A stretch of DNA of 64,000 nt, from NCBI GenBank assembly GCA_002428415.1, contig DIWI01000098.1, positions 1-64,000 on the forward strand, given 5' to 3'. The notes beneath the pieces are model-generated. The model was not told the DNA's origin. It saw only the letters and a program-made list of their open reading frames with translations, and searched no databases. Of the stretch, positions 17,737 through 26,329 are shown piece by piece. The position numbers and the translations under genes were made by a program. How positions within the stretch are numbered: position 1 is the stretch's first letter; the number at the start of each line of letters is the position of its first letter. This DNA comes from Clostridiaceae bacterium UBA6110 (GTDB taxonomy: Bacteria; Bacillota; Clostridia; Clostridiales; Clostridiaceae).

Positions 17737-18483
17737 TCAATAATCATCCATGCCAAGAAATGACGTCAGTATGAATTCGTATCCGGGTATCCCTGCTTTG
17801 GGATATGATTCGGCGAATTCTTTCCTGCTGTATTCCACTTCCCGTATCTCTGCTTCCATTGATTCAGCTGTTATGTCGATTATAGCATAGGTTGCGAAGT
17901 TCCTGGTGCTTATTCCCAGGGATCCCGGATCGACAAGCAGCCTCCCGGAGGTACTATCTATCGATGGAGGGTAATGCCTGTGCCCGTATGCAATCAGATC
18001 GCCGATACAGTCTGAAAAAAGCTCTGTTGTGGATGCCGTATCCAGAGACAGCGGACTGTATGGCCTTTTTGAGATGTGAGCATTTTCCATACCCTTTTCA
18101 AGGTGGTAATGAAGGAATAGAAGATCCCAGCCCTCCAGGTTCACCCGCAAGAACCTGGGAAGTGAACCCAGCTTGTCTAGGAACCTTTTGTCCAGACGTT
18201 CTGCAAGATACCTGTGGTGGTCGATGACCATATGGTGGTCAGGAGTATGGTCCTCCCCCTTCGCCATGGCCATTACAAGCTCGTCGTGGTTGCCGAGGAT
18301 CGGGTATATGTCATTCCTCGAAAAAATGGTCTCAAGGACCTCATTGCTGAAGAGTCCAAGACCTACCATATCGCCAAGGCAGTATATCCTCTCAATGAGG
18401 GGGTCATTGTCTATTTCCTCTAAAACCTTGTCCAGGGCAAACTTGTTGCCATGGATATCTGAAATAAGTGCAATTCTCATCAT
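17737..18483 (-). CDS. Calcineurin-like metallophosphoesterase
   Basis: The 248-residue protein shows the metallophosphoesterase metal-binding blocks DIHGN (residues 9-13), GDMVG, GNHDE, and GHRHYPP near residue 167, followed by VDPGSLG. This order fits the YfcE/MJ0936-type branch that hydrolyses phosphodiesters or phosphomonoesters. The physiological substrate is unknown. Two consecutive ATGs follow AGAGGT, and either could be used. It is a single gene. Confidence 0.88.
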   Translation of the reverse strand: MMRIALISDIHGNKFALDKVLEEIDNDPLIERIYCLGDMVGLGLFSNEVLETIFSRNDIYPILGNHDELVMAMAKGEDHTPDHHMVIDHHRYLAERLDKRFLDKLGSLPRFLRVNLEGWDLLFLHYHLEKGMENAHISKRPYSPLSLDTASTTELFSDCIGDLIAYGHRHYPPSIDSTSGRLLVDPGSLGISTRNFATYAIIDITAESMEAEIREVEYSRKEFAESYPKAGIPGYEFILTSFLGMDDY

Positions 18484-18548
18484 ATTACCTCTGAAAACTA
18501 TTCGCTAACCTTATTCTACCATGCATTGGCCGGTTGAAGGCATAGAAA

Positions 18549-18571
18549 AAGGGCCTTTTTTAGGGGCCCTT
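18549..18571 (-). terminator. Terminator after copZ
   Basis: In the leftward sense AAGGGCC and GGCCCTT flank a 9-base loop and a TTTC tail follows. It closes the csoR-copA-copZ unit. Confidence 0.8.
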
Positions 18572-18576
18572 GTCAT

Positions 18577-18789
18577 TTATTCCGCTGCAATCCCTACAAC
18601 ATCGTAGCCTGCATCCTCGACTGCTGCCTTCAGAGCTGCCTCGTCAGCCTCTCCTTCAACAACCGCTGATTTTGAAGCCAGGTCCACATTTGCCGATTCT
18701 ACACCAGCAACATCCTTGAGCGCGTTAGTGACCCTCTTTACGCAGTGTCCGCAGCTCATGCCTTCTATGGAAAGCTTTATTTTTGTCAT
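18577..18789 (-). CDS. copZ: Copper chaperone CopZ
   Basis: The 70-residue protein is one heavy-metal-associated domain with the Cu(I)-binding motif GMSCGHC (Cys 13 and 16) and the beta-alpha-beta-beta-alpha-beta layout (VESANVDLASKSAVVEG, VEDAGYDVVGI). CopZ carries Cu(I) to the CopA ATPase. The ATG at 18789 is chosen because it lies seven bases after GGAGG; the ATG six bases upstream is too close to that site. It is the last gene of the copper operon, 51 bases after copA. Confidence 0.93.
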   Translation of the reverse strand: MTKIKLSIEGMSCGHCVKRVTNALKDVAGVESANVDLASKSAVVEGEADEAALKAAVEDAGYDVVGIAAE

Positions 18790-18840
18790 TTTCATTCCTC
18801 CAATAATTTTATTGGCTTTTCAGCCGGTTTATATCATCCA

Positions 18841-21273
18841 TTACTTGAATGGCTGGTACCTTCTTAATCTCAGTGCATTCAGAAGCACTGACACTGAACT
18901 GAAGCTCATGGCGCCGGCAGCAATGATCGGGCTCAATAGAGGTCCTCCGAATATGTGGAGCAGTCCCATTGCAACTGGTATTCCCAGTATATTGTAGCCG
19001 AAGGCCCAGAACAGGTTCTCCTTGATGTTCCTTATGGTCCTCCTTGAAAGGTCTATGGCTATTGGGACATCAAGTATGTCAGACCTCATAAGCACTATAT
19101 CGGCGGATTCTATCGCCACGTCAGTTCCATTTCCGATGGCTATCCCGATGTCTGCCTGGGCAAGTGCCGGAGCATCGTTTATACCGTCTCCCACCATGGC
19201 CACCTTGCCGCCTCTTGCCTGTATCTCCTTGACCTTGCCGGCTTTATCTTCCGGCAGCACTTCAGCGAGCACCTCATCCACACCGACTATTCTTCCAATC
19301 GCCCTGGCAGTCCGCTCATTGTCACCTGTGACCATGAGCACCCTGATTCCCATCTCATGGAACTTGTCTACTGCTTTCTTTGAATTTTCCTTTATGGTAT
19401 CAGCCACAGCTACGATTCCTTCTACTCTTCCGTCTACGGCTACGAGCATCGGAGTCTTTCCCTGCTCCGAAAGGCCTGTCATCTTTTCCTGCACTTCAGG
19501 CAGAACCTTGATGCCCTTTTCATCCATAAGCCTCAGGTTACCGAGAAGTATATCCCTGCCTTCAATCCTTGCGAATATTCCGCGTCCGGTAATCGAACCG
19601 AAGGATTCAGATTCCAGAATCCTGACATTCCTTGTCTCGGCCCCCTTGATTATCGCCTCTCCAAGAGGATGCTCCGAGGACTTTTCAGCAGTAGCTGCAT
19701 AAGTCAGAATTTCTTCTTCAGAGATTCCATAGCTGATAACATCAGTAAGCTCTGGCTTACCCTTCGTTATAGTACCTGTCTTGTCAAGGATCACCGTCTT
19801 TATTCCGTGCGCCGCTTCGAGAGCTTCGCCTGATTTAATGAGTATCCCGTTTTCAGCGCCTTTACCCGTACCTACCATTATGGCGGTCGGCGTTGCAAGT
19901 CCGAGTGCGCAAGGACAAGCGATTACAAGTACAGATATCAGTATCGTAAGCGAGAAGCTGACCGATTCGCCTCCCACGAAATACCAGAGCAGCGATGAGA
20001 CAAGCGCAAGGGCGATTACCACAGGGACGAATATCCCGGAAATCTGGTCAGCCAGCTTTGCAATCGGAGCCTTGGTAGCCTGAGCATCCTCAACCAGTTT
20101 TATTATCTGGTCAAGAGCAGTTTCACCAAGCACCTTTTCTGCCCTGTACTTCAGGAAGCCTGTCTTGTTGATCGATGCACCGTAAACCTTGCTTCCTATG
20201 GTCTTTTCAACCGGGATGCTTTCACCGGTTAACATCGCCTCGTCTATCGAGCTATCCCCGAAAATTACTTCTCCGTCTACAGGAAGCTTTGCACCGGGTT
20301 TCACAACCACGATATCCCCTGCCTGTACTTCTTCAAGGAGAATTTCCGTCTCAACTCCGTTCCTTTCGATTATCGCCGTCTTCGGAGCCAGTCCCATAAG
20401 CTTCTTTATTGCATCGGATGTCTTGCCTTTGCTTATTGCCTCAAGGAACTTTCCAAGAGTGATCAGGGTCAGTATGACAGCCGCACTCTCATAGTAGAGC
20501 ATGTGAGCATATTTGGGACTGCCGGAGGAAACAATCAGTATGGTCCCGGCTAAGCTGTAAATAAATGCGGCTGAGGTTCCGAGGGCTATCAGGGAATCCA
20601 TGTTCGGCTGAAGCCTGAAGATGTTCTTGAAGCCCGTTATGAAGAATTTCCTGCCAAACCATACTACAGGTGCAGTCAGTGCAAGCTGAAGCAGCGCGTA
20701 GTTCGATGGGTTCATGTGCGAATCTATTATAAGCGGCAGCGGCATGCCAAGCATGTGACCCATGGTTATAATAAGTAGAGGAAGCGTGAAGATCGATGAA
20801 TATATGAGCCTCTTCTGGTATGGGTTCACATATGCGACCTCTTCGGTCTTTTCCTCTATAAGCTCATAGCCTGCCTTTTTTACTGCAGACCTGATATCCG
20901 TCATGGTTGTCTTTGTCGGTGTATATTCAAGGTACAGCTTTTCATTTGCATAGTTTACGTTAGCCCTGGTTACACCTTCATTCTTTGAAAGTGTCCTTTC
21001 TATGGCTGTGGCGCAGGCTGTACAATCCATACCCTTGACATCCAGAACCTTCTTGATAGTATCGTCCTTAATTACAAGGCCGTATCCTGCCTTCTCTACC
21101 GCAGCTTCAACATCCTTGAGGGATATGACCTCCTCGTCTATGTCGAGATAAAGCTTCTCAGTAGCATAATTGACGGTTGCCTTCTTTACCCCTTCCTTCT
21201 TTGAAAGGGTTCTCTCTATTGATAGCGCGCAAGCCGCGCATTCCATTCCTTTTACAGGTATTATCTTGTTCAT
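18841..21273 (-). CDS. copA: Copper-exporting P1B-type ATPase
   Basis: CopA pumps Cu(I) out of the cytoplasm. The 810-residue protein has two N-terminal heavy-metal domains (MECAAC, Cys 12/15; MDCTAC, Cys 84/87), eight expected membrane helices, the transport-site CPC (VIACPCALGLATPTA), the TGE of the actuator domain (MLTGESIPVEK), the phosphorylated aspartate in DKTGT, the SEHPLGEAI histidine and GDGINDAPAL. The start follows AGGAGG. It begins 16 bases after csoR ends and precedes copZ. Confidence 0.97.
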   Translation of the reverse strand: MNKIIPVKGMECAACALSIERTLSKKEGVKKATVNYATEKLYLDIDEEVISLKDVEAAVEKAGYGLVIKDDTIKKVLDVKGMDCTACATAIERTLSKNEGVTRANVNYANEKLYLEYTPTKTTMTDIRSAVKKAGYELIEEKTEEVAYVNPYQKRLIYSSIFTLPLLIITMGHMLGMPLPLIIDSHMNPSNYALLQLALTAPVVWFGRKFFITGFKNIFRLQPNMDSLIALGTSAAFIYSLAGTILIVSSGSPKYAHMLYYESAAVILTLITLGKFLEAISKGKTSDAIKKLMGLAPKTAIIERNGVETEILLEEVQAGDIVVVKPGAKLPVDGEVIFGDSSIDEAMLTGESIPVEKTIGSKVYGASINKTGFLKYRAEKVLGETALDQIIKLVEDAQATKAPIAKLADQISGIFVPVVIALALVSSLLWYFVGGESVSFSLTILISVLVIACPCALGLATPTAIMVGTGKGAENGILIKSGEALEAAHGIKTVILDKTGTITKGKPELTDVISYGISEEEILTYAATAEKSSEHPLGEAIIKGAETRNVRILESESFGSITGRGIFARIEGRDILLGNLRLMDEKGIKVLPEVQEKMTGLSEQGKTPMLVAVDGRVEGIVAVADTIKENSKKAVDKFHEMGIRVLMVTGDNERTARAIGRIVGVDEVLAEVLPEDKAGKVKEIQARGGKVAMVGDGINDAPALAQADIGIAIGNGTDVAIESADIVLMRSDILDVPIAIDLSRRTIRNIKENLFWAFGYNILGIPVAMGLLHIFGGPLLSPIIAAGAMSFSSVSVLLNALRLRRYQPFK

Positions 21274-21289
21274 ACAATCCTCCTGTGCT

Positions 21290-21565
21290 CTACTTTCCTA
21301 TGAGCTTTTCAAGCACCTTTATGACCTCTTCGGTCTTCTGCTCTTTGTCTTCCTCGTTGTTGCCTGCCAGAGAATCTGCGACGCAATGGTGAAGATGCTG
21401 CCTTAGTATGTGCATGTTTGCTTTCTTGAGCAGTCCGTTCCCTGCCATGATCTGATTCGATATATCAATGCAGTATCGGTCCTCTTCAATCATCTTGATT
21501 GTCTTTTCAATCTGGCCTTTGGCCGTCATGAGGATCTGAAGCGCTTTCTGCCTGTCTTCGTTCAC
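21290..21565 (-). CDS. csoR: Copper-sensing repressor CsoR
   Basis: CsoR binds DNA when copper is low and is released when Cu(I) binds. The 91-residue helical protein has the three ligands in the expected spacing, Cys32, His57 and Cys61 (YCIDISNQ ... RQHLHHC), the 25- and 4-residue intervals of Bacillus CsoR. The start codon is GTG, seven bases after GGGAGG. It leads the csoR-copA-copZ operon and has a G/C-tract operator just upstream, so it likely represses its own operon. Confidence 0.94.
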   Translation of the reverse strand: MNEDRQKALQILMTAKGQIEKTIKMIEEDRYCIDISNQIMAGNGLLKKANMHILRQHLHHCVADSLAGNNEEDKEQKTEEVIKVLEKLIGK

Positions 21566-21579
21566 TGTATTTCCTCCCT

Positions 21580-21609
21580 CCCCCCCTGGGTGGGGGTTCT
21601 ACAATTATA
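21580..21609 (-). promoter_or_regulatory. csoR-copAZ promoter and putative CsoR operator
   Basis: In the leftward sense a TATAAT -10 box (21609-21604) is followed within four bases by ACCCCCACCCAGGGGGG, an interrupted C-tract/G-tract pseudo-palindrome of the CsoR-operator type. The -35 box is unclear. The placement just after the -10 box would block RNA polymerase. Confidence 0.65.
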
Positions 21610-21623
21610 TTAGCACCCTATTT

Positions 21624-21662
21624 GAAAAAATGCAAGACCTGACCATAAAAATCAGATCCTGC
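21624..21662 (-). terminator. Terminator after the flavoprotein gene
   Basis: Leftward, GCAGGATCTGA pairs with TCAGGTCTTGC (11 bp, two G-U) around a 9-base loop and is followed by ATTTTTT. It separates the flavoprotein gene from the copper operon. Confidence 0.85.
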
Positions 21663-21677
21663 ATAATATTTGTCATA

Positions 21678-23051
21678 CTAGACATTTCTTCCCTGTTCGA
21701 GCAGATTCCTTGCAGCCTTTGATGCTGCCACGTTTATTGAATCCCAGACGCTGTTGAACGGAGGAGCATATCCAAAGTCCATGTACTCCAGGTCGTAAAC
21801 TGTCAGGTTTGCGTATATGGCAGGTACAAGCCCCTGTATCCTTATCGCTGTTCCCGTCTCTCCCGCCATCTGGGCGCCTATTAGCCTTCCATCCTGGTTT
21901 AGGTATGTCAGCTTGACGTAAAGGTTCCGGCTTTCAGGGTAATAGCCTGACTTGTCTCTTGTCCTTACCAGGACACTTCCGAAATCAAGTCCCATCTTCT
22001 TTGCAGCGGTATCGGTCATCCCTGTCTGTGACTGTTCCATTCCAAGTACCTTCACGTAGCCTGATGACTGGACTCCCTTGAATCTGGCTGCCTTCCCTGC
22101 CATTGACAGGCCGCTTAGCTTACCCATCTTGTTCGAGTTGGTCCCAAGTGGAAGATATCTGTTTACTCCTGCCACAAAGTCAAATATCATGGCACAGTCA
22201 CCTGCTGCATAGACACCAGGGACATTGGTCCTGCCCTCCAGGCCTGTTACGATTGCACCCTTTGTCATCGTGAGGTCTGTTCCTTCAAGGAATCCTGTCG
22301 CAGGTCTTACACCTAATGCCAGAATTACAAGCTCTGCCTCATATTCAGCCTTGTCCGTAATTACCCTTGATACTCTCTCTTCGGTATCACCGTAGGAGTC
22401 AGTTTCCAGATGGTCCAGCTTTTCTCCGAGATGTATGCCGAATCCTTCATCCCGCAGATATTTTTCTGTTATTGCTGATACATCGGGATCGAAGGTGTTT
22501 AGTATGGACCCCTCCATTTCAATGATTTCAGCCCTTATCCCAAGATCATGGAGTGCCTCAAGCATCTCTACGCCCTTGTAACCGCCTCCGACGATGACTG
22601 CCTTCTTCACCTTCTTTTCTTCGATGAAGGACTTGATCCTTCTGGAATCCTCCAGGGTGTTCAGAGTGAAGACGCCTTCTATGCCTTCAGTCCCCGGTAT
22701 TCTCACCGCATTGGCCCCTGTACCTATAAGCAGGAAATCATATGAAATCACTACATCTTTTTCAGTATCCAGTGACCTGGCGTAAACCTCCCTCAATGAA
22801 AAATCTACCCTTACAGCCTCATGCCTGAGCCTCAGGTCGATACCGTCGGAACGGATTTCCTCCGCATCCTTTGCTATAAGCTTTGATTCTTCATCAATTG
22901 TTCCGCCTATCAGGTAAGGCATCCCACAAGCCCCGTAGGAAACATCCGTTCCTTTCTCAAGGACTATGACCTCAAGGTTTTCAATATTCTTCATGGCACT
23001 GTATGCACCGGACAGTCCGGCAGCAACAGCTCCTATAACAACCAGCCTCAT
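21678..23051 (-). CDS. CoA-disulfide reductase / NADH oxidase-like flavoprotein
   Basis: The 457-residue protein is a single-cysteine pyridine nucleotide-disulfide oxidoreductase: an FAD-binding start (VIGAVAAGLSGAYSA), the redox Cys in SYGACGMPYLIGG (about residue 42), an NAD(P)H-binding segment (AVIVGGGYKGVEMLEAL), the FAD-binding VYAAGDCA and a C-terminal dimerisation domain (LEYMDFGYAPPFNSVWD). Family members reduce CoA disulfide, persulfides or oxygen; sequence alone does not separate these. It lacks the rhodanese domain found in its paralogue at 29002-30660. The start follows GGAGG. It lies upstream of the copper operon but a terminator separates them. Confidence 0.85.
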   Translation of the reverse strand: MRLVVIGAVAAGLSGAYSAMKNIENLEVIVLEKGTDVSYGACGMPYLIGGTIDEESKLIAKDAEEIRSDGIDLRLRHEAVRVDFSLREVYARSLDTEKDVVISYDFLLIGTGANAVRIPGTEGIEGVFTLNTLEDSRRIKSFIEEKKVKKAVIVGGGYKGVEMLEALHDLGIRAEIIEMEGSILNTFDPDVSAITEKYLRDEGFGIHLGEKLDHLETDSYGDTEERVSRVITDKAEYEAELVILALGVRPATGFLEGTDLTMTKGAIVTGLEGRTNVPGVYAAGDCAMIFDFVAGVNRYLPLGTNSNKMGKLSGLSMAGKAARFKGVQSSGYVKVLGMEQSQTGMTDTAAKKMGLDFGSVLVRTRDKSGYYPESRNLYVKLTYLNQDGRLIGAQMAGETGTAIRIQGLVPAIYANLTVYDLEYMDFGYAPPFNSVWDSINVAASKAARNLLEQGRNV

Positions 23052-23300
23052 TTGAGCACCTCCGCAATAATTTAACGAGCTTTGTTAGTCAATTTTATCA
23101 TACATGCACTTTTAACCTGTCCATTTTCCGAAGTGTTCAAGAAACGTTTGCAATTTAAGCGTATTTTAATCCTTAAACTATTTACATTTGACAGGGTTTT
23201 GTTATAGTTAACTTGTCAGTATTCAGAGATGAAACTGAACTAAAAATTATATCCAACTGGACCGAATTATATCCACAAGGAATAAGAACGGAGGAAATCA

Positions 23301-23891
23301 ATGCAAACAACAAAAAAGACCCCTGCATCTTTCATCAATACGAGGCAGCTCGCCATCGTGGGACTACTGTCGGGTATATCGATACTGCTCTCCCTGACAC
23401 CTTTAGGGTTTATCCCGATTCCCCCGATCAATGCAACCATAATGCATATTCCGGTAGTAATCGGAGCGATACTTGAGGGACCTGTAGTAGGTGCGCTCAT
23501 CGGACTGATATTCGGAGTCACAAGCTTCGCCAAGGCTTTCACAACTCCTACCCCGCTAAGCTTCATATTCTGGAATCCCATTATCTCGATCGGGGTAAGG
23601 ATCCTTATCGGTGTAGTCTCAGCTTATGTGTACAGGCTCCTTGGAAAGAGCAAGACCTCGGTCGTGATTTCTGCCCTTGCAGGCTCACTGACAAACACAA
23701 TCGGAGTCATGGGTCTCATATACCTGTTCTATGTAGCGAAATATGCTGAAACACTTGGGATCAGCCTGGAAGCTGCAAAGGCAGGAATAGTCGGCATTGT
23801 GGTCACAAGCGGAATACCTGAAGCGATACTGTGCAGCATGGTGACCCTTGCAGTCGTAACCGCAGTGAAAAAGTCAAGAAAAGGAAGATAA
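23301..23891 (+). CDS. ECF transporter substrate-binding S component
   Basis: The 196-residue integral membrane protein has about six hydrophobic segments and features typical of ECF S components: an N-terminal TRQLAIVGLLSGISILLSL, a loop with PPINATIMHIPVVIGAILEGP, and conserved small residues in GALIGLIFGVTS. It would bind a vitamin or similar small molecule and work with a shared EcfAA'T module, which is not in the window. The substrate is not identifiable; no riboswitch was recognised in the 250 bases upstream. The start follows GGAGG by six bases. Confidence 0.88.
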   Translation: MQTTKKTPASFINTRQLAIVGLLSGISILLSLTPLGFIPIPPINATIMHIPVVIGAILEGPVVGALIGLIFGVTSFAKAFTTPTPLSFIFWNPIISIGVRILIGVVSAYVYRLLGKSKTSVVISALAGSLTNTIGVMGLIYLFYVAKYAETLGISLEAAKAGIVGIVVTSGIPEAILCSMVTLAVVTAVKKSRKGR

Positions 23892-23895
23892 AAGC

Positions 23896-23921
23896 AGGCT
23901 CCCGGAAAAATCCGGGAGCCT
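23896..23921. terminator. Bidirectional terminator
   Basis: AGGCTCCCGGA and TCCGGGAGCCT form an 11-bp perfect stem with a 4-base A loop between the convergent ECF and repeat-protein genes. Confidence 0.85.
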
Positions 23922-23927
23922 TTAACA

Positions 23928-26141
23928 TTACTGGATATCCTCATCCTCCGGTGCGCCGAAGAGCTCTTCCTCGAACTCTTCCACATCGGATTTTTCATCT
24001 TCAAGCAGGAAAAGCACCGAATTGTTCATCATTATGTCTTCGAATACAACGAGCCCTTCCTTCTTGCCTATGGACTTTTCCACCGCAAGCTTTGCAGTAT
24101 AGGTCTCTCCTGGCCTTATGACAATTGATTCAAGGGTAGTACCCTCCTTGTGGATAGGCCGGATCTCTACCTGCCTTTTTCTGACATCGTACTTCTGTAT
24201 CAAGAGCGGATTGAAGTAGTAATCCTCTTCACCACCGTTATGAATGGTGACTTCATATTCCATAATCTCCTTCTCATAGTAGGGTTCTTCAGGAATCAGC
24301 TTCCCCTTTACCGTTCCGGCAACTTCTGATATTGTTCCCGCAACCTTTTCGGTGACATTCTTGACCTTTGTCAGAGTGTCTTCCGATTTGAAGGACACTT
24401 CATCATACTCTTCTCCGCCAAGCGGCTCATATGGCTCCTCTGCTGCTACATCGCCTATATCAGGTATCTGCGGATCCTTGAGGTCATCCTCGAACTCAGA
24501 GGACATCCTGTTCTCCTTCAGATCCTCAGCCTTCTCCTCAACCGCTTCCCTGACATCCTCAGCCTTTTCCTCTGCACCATCAGTCAGGTCTTCGAACTTA
24601 TCCTTTGCTTTTTCAAGAAGCTCTCCGGCATCCTCCTGAAGGTCCTCAGCCTTGTCCTTGACCTTTTCGACAACCTCTCCGGCATCTTCCTTGATATCCT
24701 CAAGCTTGTCCATTGCCTTGTCCTTGAGGTTGTCAAGCTTCTTGCCTATGTCCTTAAGGTCGAAGTGGTTCTCCTTAAGCTCCTCAGCCTCTTCCCTTAC
24801 CTCAGCAATCTTTTCACTTGTGTCTTCCTTGATGTCCTCTATCTTGTCCTTTGCATTTTCAAGAAGCTCTCCAGCGTCCTCCTGAAAATCTTCAGCCTTT
24901 TCACTAAGCTTTTCATCCGTGTCTTTTTTAATGTCCTCTATCTTATCCTTGGCCTTCTCGAAGATTTCACCAGCATCTTCCTTAATATCCTCTGCCTTGT
25001 CTTTTGCCTTCTCAAGAAGGTCTCCGGCATCCTCCTGAAGGTCCTCAGCCTTGTCCTTTACCTTCTCGACGATCTCACCGGCATCTTCCCTGATATCCTC
25101 AAGCTTGTCCATTGCCTTGTCCTTAAGGTTTTCCAGCTTCTTACCGATGTCCTTAAGGTCGAAATGGTTCTCCTTAAGGCCTTCTTCGATGTTTGGGGTA
25201 AAGCCTTCAGGCTTTGCTTCAGAGAATTTGCCAGCAAGCTCATCAACAGTATCCGCAGCCTTATTCTTCAAATCTACTGCCTTGTCCTTCAGCTCCTCGA
25301 ATTTTTCCTTGGTGTCAAGCGTTCCCAGATGAGCCTGAAGCTTTGCCTCATCTACAGTCTCCCTGACGGTTTCAACGATATCTATGTCCTGTACCTTGTC
25401 TGTTATCTCTTCAAGCTTGTCGCCTGCTTCCATTTTTCCAAGCTTTATCTGGACCTTTGCCTCTTCGACTTTTTTCTTGATGCTCTCATAGCCTGAAGAT
25501 GCCTTATCCTTGATCGCACCTGCTATACCGACTCCTGCAAGGACCTCTCCCTCCTGTGTAGGATCGAAGGTTTCACCTGCTGATTTGGATATCCTTACGA
25601 CTATGCTGTCAGTAAGCCTGGCATTTGAGCCTTCAGCGTAGACCTTTTTAGGCACAACCTTCACCGGCTGCATGACATCTCCTGCCTCAGCCTCCAGAAG
25701 GTCCTTCTCAAGCTCAGACCATCTCTTCATCTTAACTGAATAGTCTTCCTTGAGCCTTTCATTCTTTAGCTGCTGGGTCTTGTAGTAAGCATAAGCCGCT
25801 GCTGCTAGAGCACCGACTGCAACTCCTGCAGCGATCTTTCCAGTGTTCTTCTTCTTTTCAGGAACACCCCTGAGCGCTACTGATTTTGCGTTGTCAGCCT
25901 TGGCAGATACCAGCTCAACCACCTCATCAGCCTTCTTTGACGCAGCTGCCTGGCTTTCCTCCCTGAGCTTCTCACCCTTCTCGATAAGCATCTGGGCACC
26001 CTCAAGTCCCTTCTCATATACCGATATTGCTGATTCCTTCAGGTCACTGAAGGTATCCTTTGCCTTTGGTACCAGCTCCCTTGCAAAGTCCTCACCTTTT
26101 TCTATGAATTTTTCCACTTTTTTGAACGTTTTCTTATCCAT
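23928..26141 (-). CDS. Large LEA-like/apolipoprotein-like repeat protein with one membrane helix
   Basis: The 737-residue protein starts with an amphipathic helical region, then a short hydrophobic helix (about 103-122, KIAAGVAVGALAAAAYAYY) like the anchor of YtxH-type proteins. Residues about 215-560 are a long run of 11-residue-type amphipathic repeats (KAKDKAEDIKEDAGEIFEK and variants), including a cassette starting KENHFDLKDIGKKL that occurs twice, 133 residues apart. A C-terminal domain of about 120 residues (YEVTIHNGGEEDYYFNPLL onward) is beta-rich. Repeats of this kind occur in LEA and envelope-stress proteins; the role here is unknown. Start follows GGAGG. Confidence 0.75.
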   Translation of the reverse strand: MDKKTFKKVEKFIEKGEDFARELVPKAKDTFSDLKESAISVYEKGLEGAQMLIEKGEKLREESQAAASKKADEVVELVSAKADNAKSVALRGVPEKKKNTGKIAAGVAVGALAAAAYAYYKTQQLKNERLKEDYSVKMKRWSELEKDLLEAEAGDVMQPVKVVPKKVYAEGSNARLTDSIVVRISKSAGETFDPTQEGEVLAGVGIAGAIKDKASSGYESIKKKVEEAKVQIKLGKMEAGDKLEEITDKVQDIDIVETVRETVDEAKLQAHLGTLDTKEKFEELKDKAVDLKNKAADTVDELAGKFSEAKPEGFTPNIEEGLKENHFDLKDIGKKLENLKDKAMDKLEDIREDAGEIVEKVKDKAEDLQEDAGDLLEKAKDKAEDIKEDAGEIFEKAKDKIEDIKKDTDEKLSEKAEDFQEDAGELLENAKDKIEDIKEDTSEKIAEVREEAEELKENHFDLKDIGKKLDNLKDKAMDKLEDIKEDAGEVVEKVKDKAEDLQEDAGELLEKAKDKFEDLTDGAEEKAEDVREAVEEKAEDLKENRMSSEFEDDLKDPQIPDIGDVAAEEPYEPLGGEEYDEVSFKSEDTLTKVKNVTEKVAGTISEVAGTVKGKLIPEEPYYEKEIMEYEVTIHNGGEEDYYFNPLLIQKYDVRKRQVEIRPIHKEGTTLESIVIRPGETYTAKLAVEKSIGKKEGLVVFEDIMMNNSVLFLLEDEKSDVEEFEEELFGAPEDEDIQ
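24613..24779. repeat. Direct repeat copy A within the LEA-like gene
   Basis: This 167-base segment recurs at 25012-25178, shifted by exactly 399 bases (133 codons), with about 13 differences in my hand alignment. It marks a recent in-frame duplication inside the coding sequence. Confidence 0.85.
25012..25178. repeat. Direct repeat copy B within the LEA-like gene
   Basis: Partner of the segment at 24613-24779. The equal reading frame and high identity point to duplication followed by limited divergence, or to gene conversion between the two. Confidence 0.85.
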
Positions 26142-26329
26142 AATTAGCCTCCGATTTCAAAAGATTCGATATTCCCTTTGTTTAAATTATACATATCATT
26201 AATATCTATTTCAGCAAATACACCAATTGTTAATGAACTATTTGCAAATGAGCTTTATTATCTTTATTTTTGTCCTCCTTGTCAAAATCATTGTAAGTGA
26301 GGATATAATTAAGTATGGAGGTGGTCCGT

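Noticed and set aside
23052..23300. Vitamin riboswitch upstream of the ECF S component
   Set aside because: No conserved riboswitch core was recognised in the 250 bases; only AT-rich promoter-like sequence, including a TTGACA without a good -10.
24352..25496. Long hydrophobic and Ser-rich reading frames opposite the LEA-like gene
   Set aside because: They are complements of Lys/Glu/Asp repeat codons; no ribosome binding sites or family signatures.
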